Assembly: GCA_016928605.1 (NCBI GenBank)
Contig: JAFGKN010000333.1
Coordinates: 1 to 5,779, forward strand
Direction of reading: 5' to 3'
Origin: Planctomycetota bacterium
Lineage (GTDB): Bacteria; Planctomycetota; UBA8108
Length of the DNA stretch: 5,779 bases
This document shows, one piece after another, positions 1 through 4,360 of this stretch (within the stretch, counting starts at the first letter, position 1; the number at the start of each line of letters is the position of its first letter). Below the pieces are notes generated by a model. The model saw only the letters and a list, made by a program, of their open reading frames with translations. It had not been told where the DNA came from and did no database searches. The position numbers were made by a program, and so were the translations under genes.

Positions 1-13
1 CCTCCCCCTCCTC

Positions 14-60
14 GGCGCCTGATGGGCGCCGGGCGCCTGCGGCGCCTGTTCTTCGTTTCT
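14..60 (+). terminator. GGCGCC-cluster hairpin with pyrimidine-rich tail
   Basis: The palindrome GGCGCC occurs four times (14-19, 25-30, 32-37, 41-46). Neighbouring copies can pair as 14-19 with 25-30 (loop TGATG) and 32-37 with 41-46 (loop TGC). The second hairpin is followed on the plus strand by TGTTCTTCGTTTCT, a broken T-rich tract. It could terminate a plus-strand gene lying left of the window. The T tract is poor and the gene is not visible, so this remains a guess. Confidence 0.35.
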
Positions 61-106
61 GAAACACGCCAGTGTCACCCGGATCGCTCCATTTCTGAAC
101 CACGCC
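56..106 (+). repeat. 15-bp direct repeat, two copies 36 bp apart
   Basis: TTTCTGAAACACGCC at 56-70 and TTTCTGAACCACGCC at 92-106 match at 14 of 15 positions, start to start 36 bp. The spacer contains TGTCACC. Spaced subterminal repeats of this kind are known at the ends of IS21-family elements as transposase-binding sites, but no transposase or helper gene is in the window. A tandem regulator-binding site is the alternative. Confidence 0.55.
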
Positions 107-239
107 CGAATTCGACGCCGGGCCGCCGGTCCCGCACCTCCCATGAAAGCCCGAGCGACCGCATCTCTCGGCTCCTCCCGGCTTCACCGAAAGGTCCGCA
201 GGCCCGCGACAGGATCCGGCCGAAACGCGCTCGAGTGGT

Positions 240-267
240 AAAAAACGCGGGTTTTGGTCAAACCCGA
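240..267 (-). terminator. intrinsic terminator, minus strand, no assigned gene
   Basis: A perfect 7-bp stem pairs CGGGTTT (249-255) with AAACCCG (261-267) around a 5-nt loop. On the plus strand it is preceded by seven A (240-246), so on the minus strand the hairpin is followed by CG and then seven T. That is a good Rho-independent terminator for leftward transcription. The lipoprotein gene already has its own terminator at 1145-1180, and no credible minus-strand gene lies between 268 and 1144, so the transcript ended here is unknown. Confidence 0.6.
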
Positions 268-400
268 GGCGTACCTCAACCGATATAGCAGGCAGTCTCA
301 ACAGGTTGCGCAAAAAAACGACAACCAGCGACCGCCGCGAGGATCCGGCGCCTGGAGCTCCGAAGCTGCGGGGACGGCAGGGCAGGCGGTGGTCAGGTCC

Positions 401-470
401 GCCCGAGGAGCCTCTCGGGGCTATGGGGAGCCTTCCTGGCAAGGCTCGGAGTACACCCCCCAGCGGGGGG
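401..470 (+). promoter_or_regulatory. three consecutive stem-loops in the leader of the H1-like gene
   Basis: Three perfect stems follow each other. CCCGAG 402-407 pairs with CTCGGG 414-419. GAGCCTT 428-434 pairs with AAGGCTC 441-447 around a 6-nt loop. CCCCCC 456-461 faces GGGGGG 465-470 around a 3-nt loop. The last ends 20 nt before the ribosome binding site of the gene at 502. I do not recognise a known riboswitch or RNA family. This may be a 5'-UTR control element, a small RNA, or only chance pairing in GC-rich DNA. Confidence 0.35.
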
Positions 471-489
471 AAGAGATTCAACGGTTTTT

Positions 490-493
490 GGAG
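490..493 (+). promoter_or_regulatory. ribosome binding site of the H1-like gene
   Basis: GGAG lies 8 nt upstream of the ATG at 502, inside a locally T-rich stretch, which supports 502 as the start. Confidence 0.6.
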
Positions 494-501
494 TTTGGAC
501 G

Positions 502-966
502 ATGCCTCAGACCCGACGAACGACCCGTGCGACGCGAACGAAAAAGGCGAGCCACCGGCGGACGACCCGCACCCCTGGCACTCGCAAGAGCAACCCGCGC
601 ACGAAGACCCACACGCCCGCGCGGAGCGCCTCTCGCAAGAGCACCCCGCGCAAGACGACCCGCACGCCGGGCGCTCGCAAGAGCAACCCGCGCACGAAGA
701 CCCACACGCCTGCAAGGAGCGCCTCTCGCAAGAGCACCCCGCGCAAGACGACTCGCACGCCGGCGAAGAACACCTCTCGCAAGAGCACCCCGCGCAAGAC
801 GACTCGCACGCCGCGCACCAGCACTGCTCGCAAGGGCGCTTCCCGCAGCGGCCCGACGCGCACGACGACCACGCCGCGCCGCCCTGCCACTCGCAGGTCC
901 GGCTGGCACAAGAAGGTCGCCACACGCCAGACGACTGCCCGCCGGAGTGGACGCTGGGCGAAGTAG
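502..966 (+). CDS. histone H1-like basic repeat protein
   Basis: This 154-residue protein is almost entirely Arg, Lys, Thr, Ser, Pro and Ala. By my count it has 34 Arg, 17 Lys and 39 Thr, and no Asp or Glu. It has no signal peptide, membrane segment or folded-domain pattern. A 31-residue unit starting RTPGxRKSNPRTK occurs twice (residues 23-53 and 54-84), followed by a shortened third copy (85-101). Each copy ends in STPRKTT. TPRK recurs at 48-51, 79-82 and 96-99 and resembles the S/T-P-K/R-K minor-groove-binding motif of histone H1 tails. The C-terminal 25 residues are different, with Trp at 135 and 152. Bacterial proteins of this composition (chlamydial Hc2, Pseudomonas AlgP and similar) bind DNA non-specifically and compact the nucleoid, so that role is inferred. 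It is a single gene, convergent with the lipoprotein gene. Antisense and alternative frames are also open here, but only this frame has a ribosome binding site and a known composition class. Confidence 0.85.
   Translation: MPQTRRTTRATRTKKASHRRTTRTPGTRKSNPRTKTHTPARSASRKSTPRKTTRTPGARKSNPRTKTHTPARSASRKSTPRKTTRTPAKNTSRKSTPRKTTRTPRTSTARKGASRSGPTRTTTTPRRPATRRSGWHKKVATRQTTARRSGRWAK
568..804 (+). repeat. 93-bp coding tandem repeat (two full copies, one partial)
   Basis: Copies run 568-660, 661-753 and a shortened 754-804, in frame with the H1-like gene. The first two are near-identical at the DNA level, including silent positions, which points to recent duplication. Such repeats change length easily through recombination or slippage. 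Confidence 0.85.
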
Positions 967-1004
967 GCGCCGCCCCTCCCACGCCGATCATCAGAGTCTT
1001 GCTC

Positions 1005-1037
1005 GACGGCTGAGCCCTCTGCGAGGACTCAGCCGTC
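1005..1037 (+). terminator. strong hairpin after the H1-like gene
   Basis: GACGGCTGAG (1005-1014) pairs perfectly with CTCAGCCGTC (1028-1037). Inside, CCTC (1016-1019) pairs with GAGG (1023-1026) across one C/A mismatch, leaving a 3-nt loop. It begins 38 nt after the stop at 966. The following bases are only TTG, so it is a stable 3'-end hairpin more than a classic T-tract terminator. Confidence 0.55.
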
Positions 1038-1144
1038 TTGCATCCGGCCGGTATTCGCTGGACCGGCACCACGGCGCCGCAGATGGCTCGAGGAACGGAA
1101 GAGCCGGATACGGGCTCGGGCACGCCGGGCACCGCATCAGAATC

Positions 1145-1180
1145 AAAACAAAACGGCCAGCCCCAGGTGAGCTGGCCGTT
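1145..1180 (-). terminator. Rho-independent terminator of the lipoprotein gene
   Basis: A perfect 10-bp stem, AACGGCCAGC (1152-1161) with GCTGGCCGTT (1171-1180), encloses a 9-nt loop. Read on the minus strand it is followed by TTGTTTTGATT, a good T tract. It starts 56 nt after the stop of the minus-strand gene at 1236. A small extra hairpin (CCACGG 1215-1220 with CCGTGG 1225-1230) lies between them. Confidence 0.88.
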
Positions 1181-1235
1181 CCTGCCCTTTCGAGGATCTC
1201 CGATCGGGGATCCCCCACGGTCTCCCGTGGATGCT

Positions 1236-2918
1236 TCAGATGATCTCGTCGACCTTCTTCCCGATGAGATCCTCGAGCTCGCTCAGGAGATCCTCGCTCT
1301 CGCTCGGCTTGCGGCGCGAAGGCGAAGCGCTCTCGGCCGCGGCGGCCGACTGCTCCTCGAGCCCCTCGATCTCGTGGAAGCCCGGGATGATCTGCGTGTT
1401 TCCGAACTCCTCCGCGCCATCATCCTCGTCCTCGGCCCCCCCGGCCGGTGTCGCGGGAGACCTCTCCACGCCCTGCGGAGCGCGCCTCCTGAGCGGATCC
1501 CGGTTGGAGCGGCCAGACCTCGCCTCGGCGCCGAACTCGTTCATCGCCGGGATGACCTGTGTGTTGACGAACTCGTCCTCTTCCTCGCCCTTCTCCGCCA
1601 GGTCGTCCGTGTCATCGGAGTCGTCCCACTGCCGGGCTCCGATCACGAGACTCCCGCGTGCTGCACCGCCTACCTTCCTCGCAGACGAGGGCCCGGGCGT
1701 GGACTCTGCCTCGGCGAAGGCGCCGTCGGGCAGCTCGAATCCTTGCTCCGGCTCGTGGAAGGTCGTGTCTTCCTCTTCCTCGCTCGTCTCCTCTGCGGAG
1801 AGGATGGGCGAGAACTGGTTGGCGCGCCGAACGATGCTCCCCGCGCGCCGCGCGCGCGGAGCGCGCACAGGCGGCTCCCCGCTCGTGTCCGGCTCACGCG
1901 TGCACGCGCCCGCCAGCCGAGCCTTGAGCCTCTTGATCTCGGCCTTCAGCCGGCGGCGGCGGCGCCACCTCGTGGGAGTCGTCACGAGCCAGATGCAGCC
2001 GAGAAGCATCACGGCCGCGAATCCAGCCACTCCGCAGTCGACGGCATCCCACCTCGCCCGCCGCTGAACCATCGCCTCGACTCGTCCCCAGACGAAGCCG
2101 ACCGTTTCCATCCAGAGGCCCTTGGGGTCGTTGTAATAGAGCCCGCGGCTCGCGCCTTCGAGGGCCAGCGCCGTGCCCCCTTTGGCCTCGATGTCCCTCT
2201 GAAGGCTCTCCGGGAGCTTCGACTTCAGGGCGTTGATCTCGCGGAGCAGCTCGTTCTTCTCGCGGAGCATGCTCTTCGTCTCCCTCTCCAGGGTGACGAC
2301 CTGATTCTCCAGCTCGCGCTCCCGGTCCCGCGAGAGAGCCGGCTGAGTCGAGCTGCCCTTGAGCGTCGCGAGGACCACCTCGCTGGCCTTCAGCTTGTTG
2401 TTGAGCGCCACCAGATCCTCACGCAGCCTGGCGTTCTCGTCGCGGAGCGAGGAGTTGGAGGCCTCGACCCGCTCGGCGCGCGTCGCGGCCTCTCGGCTCT
2501 TGAGGCGCAGATCGGCGAGCTCCTCGGCGGTGCTGGACGCCGCCAGCTGCACTTCCTCGAGCTTCTTCCGAAGGTTCTCGTAGGAGCGCTCCCACTCGAG
2601 GCTCTTGCCTTCGAGCTTGACGCGGTCCACGGAGAGCTGCTCGTACTTCTCCTTGTACTCCCGCAGCTCCCTCTGGACCGCGGACAGCTGCTGCGCGGAG
2701 ACCTCGCTCCCTTCGCGGCTCTCCTTCACGGTGCTCTGGAGGGCCGTGAGCTTCTCCCGGGCCTGATTCAGCATCTGCTGCTTGAAGGCGAGATCCTGGT
2801 TGAGCCGGCTGATCTCCTCGTCCTTCTGCTGCAAGAGCGGTCCCCCGCCGCAGCCGGCGAGGCAACCGGCGACAGCCGCCACCCAAACCATCTGTAGAGA
2901 ACGCGAGTATCTCTGCAT
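1236..2918 (-). CDS. coiled-coil lipoprotein with one transmembrane helix and acidic cytoplasmic tail
   Basis: I do not recognise a named family for this 560-residue protein. The start at 2918 is chosen because AGGGAG lies 6 nt upstream and it gives a compact signal peptide (MQRYSRSL, then hydrophobic residues). An in-frame GTG at 2942 would add eight residues and is less well placed. A lipobox LAGC puts the lipidated Cys at residue 23, followed by Gly, which favours outer-membrane sorting. Residues about 28-188 and 196-234 are heptad-rich, charged coiled coil, broken near Pro193. A hydrophobic helix at about 293-313 precedes WRRRRRLKAEIKRLKARL, so by the positive-inside rule the C-terminus is cytoplasmic. 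The tail (about 340-560) is disordered and acidic, with two copies of F-x-NTQ-(V/I)-IP (450-462 and 505-517), and ends in a helical leucine/acidic peptide. It is transcribed alone, from a promoter at 3055-3082 to a terminator at 1145-1180. Function is unknown; an envelope tether or scaffold is inferred from topology. Confidence 0.88.
   Translation of the reverse strand: MQRYSRSLQMVWVAAVAGCLAGCGGGPLLQQKDEEISRLNQDLAFKQQMLNQAREKLTALQSTVKESREGSEVSAQQLSAVQRELREYKEKYEQLSVDRVKLEGKSLEWERSYENLRKKLEEVQLAASSTAEELADLRLKSREAATRAERVEASNSSLRDENARLREDLVALNNKLKASEVVLATLKGSSTQPALSRDRERELENQVVTLERETKSMLREKNELLREINALKSKLPESLQRDIEAKGGTALALEGASRGLYYNDPKGLWMETVGFVWGRVEAMVQRRARWDAVDCGVAGFAAVMLLGCIWLVTTPTRWRRRRRLKAEIKRLKARLAGACTREPDTSGEPPVRAPRARRAGSIVRRANQFSPILSAEETSEEEEDTTFHEPEQGFELPDGAFAEAESTPGPSSARKVGGAARGSLVIGARQWDDSDDTDDLAEKGEEEDEFVNTQVIPAMNEFGAEARSGRSNRDPLRRRAPQGVERSPATPAGGAEDEDDGAEEFGNTQIIPGFHEIEGLEEQSAAAAESASPSRRKPSESEDLLSELEDLIGKKVDEII
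1368..1571 (-). repeat. duplicated F-x-NTQ-(V/I)-IP-x-x-x-E motif in the lipoprotein tail
   Basis: FVNTQVIPAMNEF is encoded at 1533-1571 and FGNTQIIPGFHEI at 1368-1406, each directly after an acidic run, with basic or proline-rich sequence between them. The surrounding tail is low complexity, so conservation of these two blocks stands out. A weak third relative may be DTTFHEPEQGFEL at residues 384-396. Confidence 0.7.
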
Positions 2919-2924
2919 GAGCTG

Positions 2925-2930
2925 CTCCCT
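2925..2930 (-). promoter_or_regulatory. ribosome binding site deciding the lipoprotein start
   Basis: Read on the minus strand this is AGGGAG, 6 nt before ATG 2918. It supports this start over the in-frame GTG at 2942, whose own SD-like GGAGG practically touches it. Confidence 0.6.
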
Positions 2931-2939
2931 GGTTTCATC

Positions 2940-2958
2940 CACCTCCGCTGAGGAGGTG
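2940..2958 (-). promoter_or_regulatory. SD/anti-SD hairpin in the lipoprotein leader
   Basis: On the minus strand CACCTCC and GGAGGTG form a perfect 7-bp stem with a 5-nt loop, ending 21 nt before the ATG. CACCTCC is identical to the anti-SD of 16S rRNA and GGAGGTG is a strong SD. The stem could hide a standby ribosome site, or mask the alternative GTG start. Regulation is not shown by the sequence alone. Confidence 0.4.
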
Positions 2959-2983
2959 CCGCCGCCCGACGAGCGCGTGGATC

Positions 2984-3011
2984 GAGGTCACCGTCCCCGG
3001 ATGGGGACCTC
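2984..3011 (-). promoter_or_regulatory. leader hairpin with two exclusive pairings
   Basis: GTCCCC (2993-2998) pairs with GGGGAC (3003-3008) around a 4-nt loop. Alternatively GAGGTC (2984-2989) pairs with GACCTC (3006-3011). The two share bases and cannot form together. It lies inside the predicted 5' leader of the lipoprotein mRNA. No T tract follows, so it is not an attenuator of the usual kind. Confidence 0.3.
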
Positions 3012-3054
3012 TCGCTTGCCTGCACAAGCTTCGCCCACCCCCTCGAGTCGCAGA

Positions 3055-3082
3055 AGTATACAACGGAGGAAGGGATCAGCAA
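3055..3082 (-). promoter_or_regulatory. sigma-70-like promoter of the lipoprotein gene
   Basis: On the minus strand TTGCTG (3077-3082) is followed after 16 nt by TATACT (3055-3060), which matches the -10 consensus at five of six positions. The -35 keeps the TTG. Transcription would start near 3048, giving a leader of about 130 nt. The A+T content here is higher than around it. It lies in the 276-bp gap after the receiver-like gene, which suggests the lipoprotein is expressed independently. Confidence 0.55.
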
Positions 3083-3194
3083 GGCGACCCGCGGATAGGA
3101 GCCCGAGGCCGCCTGCCCTGGCGCACGCGCGCGGATGCCGGCCCGCGGTGGAACGCTAAAGCGCCGCTCCTCCTCGATTTGGATCGGCTCCCGT

Positions 3195-4133
3195 CTATCG
3201 GCGAAGAAGGCCGCAGAGCACCTGCCTCAGCTCCTCTGCGTACACGCTCCGCTCGTCCGGCGCATCCCCGGGAAAGCTCGCCAGGAAGAGGGCCCCGCGG
3301 GGGGAAGGAACGTCGATGGCTATCCGGAAGATCGAGCACGGCCGCTCGGCGCCCCCGGCCTCGACGAGGTTCTCGAAAAGCTCGCCCATGCCCCGTGAGG
3401 AGGCGCGGCGGCGCGAGACGTCCCCACCGGCGCTCTCGGGGAGGTGGATCCGGAAACCGTCAGCGGTGCGCTCGGCAGTCAGAGCTCCCCTCGCCCCGAG
3501 AAGGCGAACGAAGCTCTCGTGGAGCGCGCGGAGCCGGCCCTCGGTGTCCTGCGAGGATCGCCACGCCCGCCTGAGCTCGAAGAAGAAGAGAAGCCAGGCT
3601 CGCTCCTCGCTCAAGGAGGCCTGCTCGCCCCGATCCGGGGCGATCCTCTCCGCGGCTGCGACGAGCCCCAGAGTCTCGAGAAGCGGATGGATGTCATGCA
3701 CCTCGATCGGGCAGCCCAGTCCCTGGAACGCGCCGGCCCGCAAGGCGCGGCGTCGGGTCTCTTCCGCTCCGGCCCCCACGAACACGACTGGGGTCTCCTC
3801 GCCGGACGCCTCGATGCGATCGAGGAGAAGGCGTCCGTCGTCGGCCCACAGGTCCAGCTCGCTGATGACGAGGTCGTGCCGCCGCCAGCGCAGGGCATCG
3901 AGCGCGTCGAAGGGATTGCGCCTCAGCGTCGTCTCGAGACCGAGATGCTCGATCTGCCCCTTCAGCTCGAGGGCCGCCTTGCGGTCGCCGGCGAGGATGA
4001 GAATCCGCGGGGCGGAAGGGGGAGGGCCTTCCGAGATCCTCGAACATCCCGGCGCCTCCTCGAGCGGCTCGCTCCCCAGCAGGATCTCCAGCTCCTCCGC
4101 GCTCAGGACATCCTTCTCGCCTCGCGGCCTCAC
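3195..4133 (-). CDS. degenerate response regulator (pseudo-receiver) with FliM-like N-terminal peptide
   Basis: This 312-residue protein starts at GTG 4133, where GGGAGAGGAG lies 5 nt upstream; the in-frame ATG at 4211 has no usable ribosome binding site. Residues 7-20 (KDVLSAEELEILLG) resemble the LSQ-(D/E)-E-I-D-x-LL peptide at FliM/FliN N-termini. A proline-rich linker leads to a CheY-like receiver at about 43-157. Its fold signature is clear: a hydrophobic first strand ending in AGD, DLVISELDLWADDG, TPVVFVG, and ALRAGA...CPI. Active-site residues are changed: the phosphoacceptor Asp is Glu92, the Thr/Ser is Gly or Ala (120-121), and the conserved Lys is Cys141. Normal phosphotransfer is therefore unlikely, and Glu92 may mimic a permanent phosphate. 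Residues about 174-192 form a linker helix. Residues 199-312 look like a divergent GAF-type domain, with ALFLASFP then a helix, but this is uncertain. There is no DNA-binding or cyclase domain. It sits between EF-G and the lipoprotein gene on the same strand. Confidence 0.9.
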   Translation of the reverse strand: MRPRGEKDVLSAEELEILLGSEPLEEAPGCSRISEGPPPSAPRILILAGDRKAALELKGQIEHLGLETTLRRNPFDALDALRWRRHDLVISELDLWADDGRLLLDRIEASGEETPVVFVGAGAEETRRRALRAGAFQGLGCPIEVHDIHPLLETLGLVAAAERIAPDRGEQASLSEERAWLLFFFELRRAWRSSQDTEGRLRALHESFVRLLGARGALTAERTADGFRIHLPESAGGDVSRRRASSRGMGELFENLVEAGGAERPCSIFRIAIDVPSPRGALFLASFPGDAPDERSVYAEELRQVLCGLLRR

Positions 4134-4138
4134 GCCGG

Positions 4139-4148
4139 CTCCTCTCCC
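4139..4148 (-). promoter_or_regulatory. ribosome binding site deciding the GTG start of the receiver-like gene
   Basis: GGGAGAGGAG read on the minus strand ends 5 nt before GTG 4133. The upstream ATG at 4211 has only CCCGGCTAGA before it. The GTG start also puts the FliM-like peptide at the extreme N-terminus, as in FliM itself. Confidence 0.7.
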
Positions 4149-4305
4149 GGGATCTCCGGACCATCCCGCGGCTCGCTCGACTCGAGCGAGGCATCGGGCC
4201 TCGGCCGCCATTCTAGCCGGGAGATCCGCGCTGCGCGATGCGAAAACTCCGGCTCGCGAGGAAGCGGGGCTGTCCGGCCGGGCCAGGAGAGCTCGAACCG
4301 CGCCC

Positions 4306-4325
4306 CGGCCGTCTCACCACGGCCG
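4306..4325 (-). terminator. hairpin in the gap after EF-G
   Basis: CGGCCGT (4306-4312) pairs perfectly with ACGGCCG (4319-4325), loop of 6 nt, 36 nt past the EF-G stop. No T tract follows on the minus strand, so it may be a Rho-assisted 3' end or simply a hairpin. The rest of the gap (4134-4305) is GC-rich. It contains TAGAAT at 4210-4215 but no matching -35, so it is unclear whether the receiver-like gene has its own promoter or is read through from EF-G. Confidence 0.3.
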
Positions 4326-4360
4326 CGCGCGTCCCCGGCTGGATGCAGAGCGGCCGGCGC

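Larger units (their letters stand above)
1..501. other. non-coding region upstream of the H1-like gene
   Basis: I see no convincing protein gene here. An open frame at 22-288 (+) has no ribosome binding site, an arginine/proline-rich composition typical of random GC-rich DNA, and no recognisable domain. The region holds the GGCGCC cluster, a 15-bp direct repeat, a minus-strand terminator and a set of stem-loops, each listed separately. The stretch from about 107 to 239 shows nothing I can name. No plus-strand promoter stands out: TATAGC near 285 lacks a -35 element at a normal distance. Confidence 0.6.

Noticed and set aside
304..331. A7 tract (312-318) as a second minus-strand terminator
   Set aside because: The nearest stem is about 14 nt from the T tract on the minus strand and only 5 bp long. 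GGTTG/CAACC flanks the tract instead of preceding it.
391..413. GGTCAGGTCC followed by AGGAGCC, reminiscent of the SRP RNA core
   Set aside because: The GGAA tetraloop and the AGCA side of the symmetric loop are missing, and the flanks do not form the long SRP hairpin.
568..804. Regular repeats considered as a CRISPR array
   Set aside because: The repeats are contiguous, in frame and without unique spacers; they encode a protein repeat.
306..1013. Plus-strand open frame with His/Asp/Glu-rich repeats overlapping the H1-like gene
   Set aside because: The repeats are the 93-bp DNA repeat of the H1-like gene read in another frame. There is no ribosome binding site, and the basic frame fits a known protein class.
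254..1243. A 329-residue Ala/Arg-rich plus-strand open frame
   Set aside because: It is open only because of high GC. It spans leader, gene, hairpin and terminator, with no domain and no plausible start.
1038..2897. A 619-residue open frame antisense to the lipoprotein gene
   Set aside because: It mirrors the codon bias of the minus-strand gene. The minus frame has the signal peptide, coiled coil, promoter, ribosome binding site and terminator.
2768..3082. Minus-strand open frame with ATG at 2938 directly after GGAGGTGG
   Set aside because: The SD spacing is only 3 nt, the product is Arg/Ser-rich with no domain, and it overlaps the signal peptide region of the lipoprotein in another frame.
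4210..4215. TAGAAT as a -10 element for the receiver-like gene
   Set aside because: No -35-like hexamer lies 16-18 bp upstream on the minus strand.
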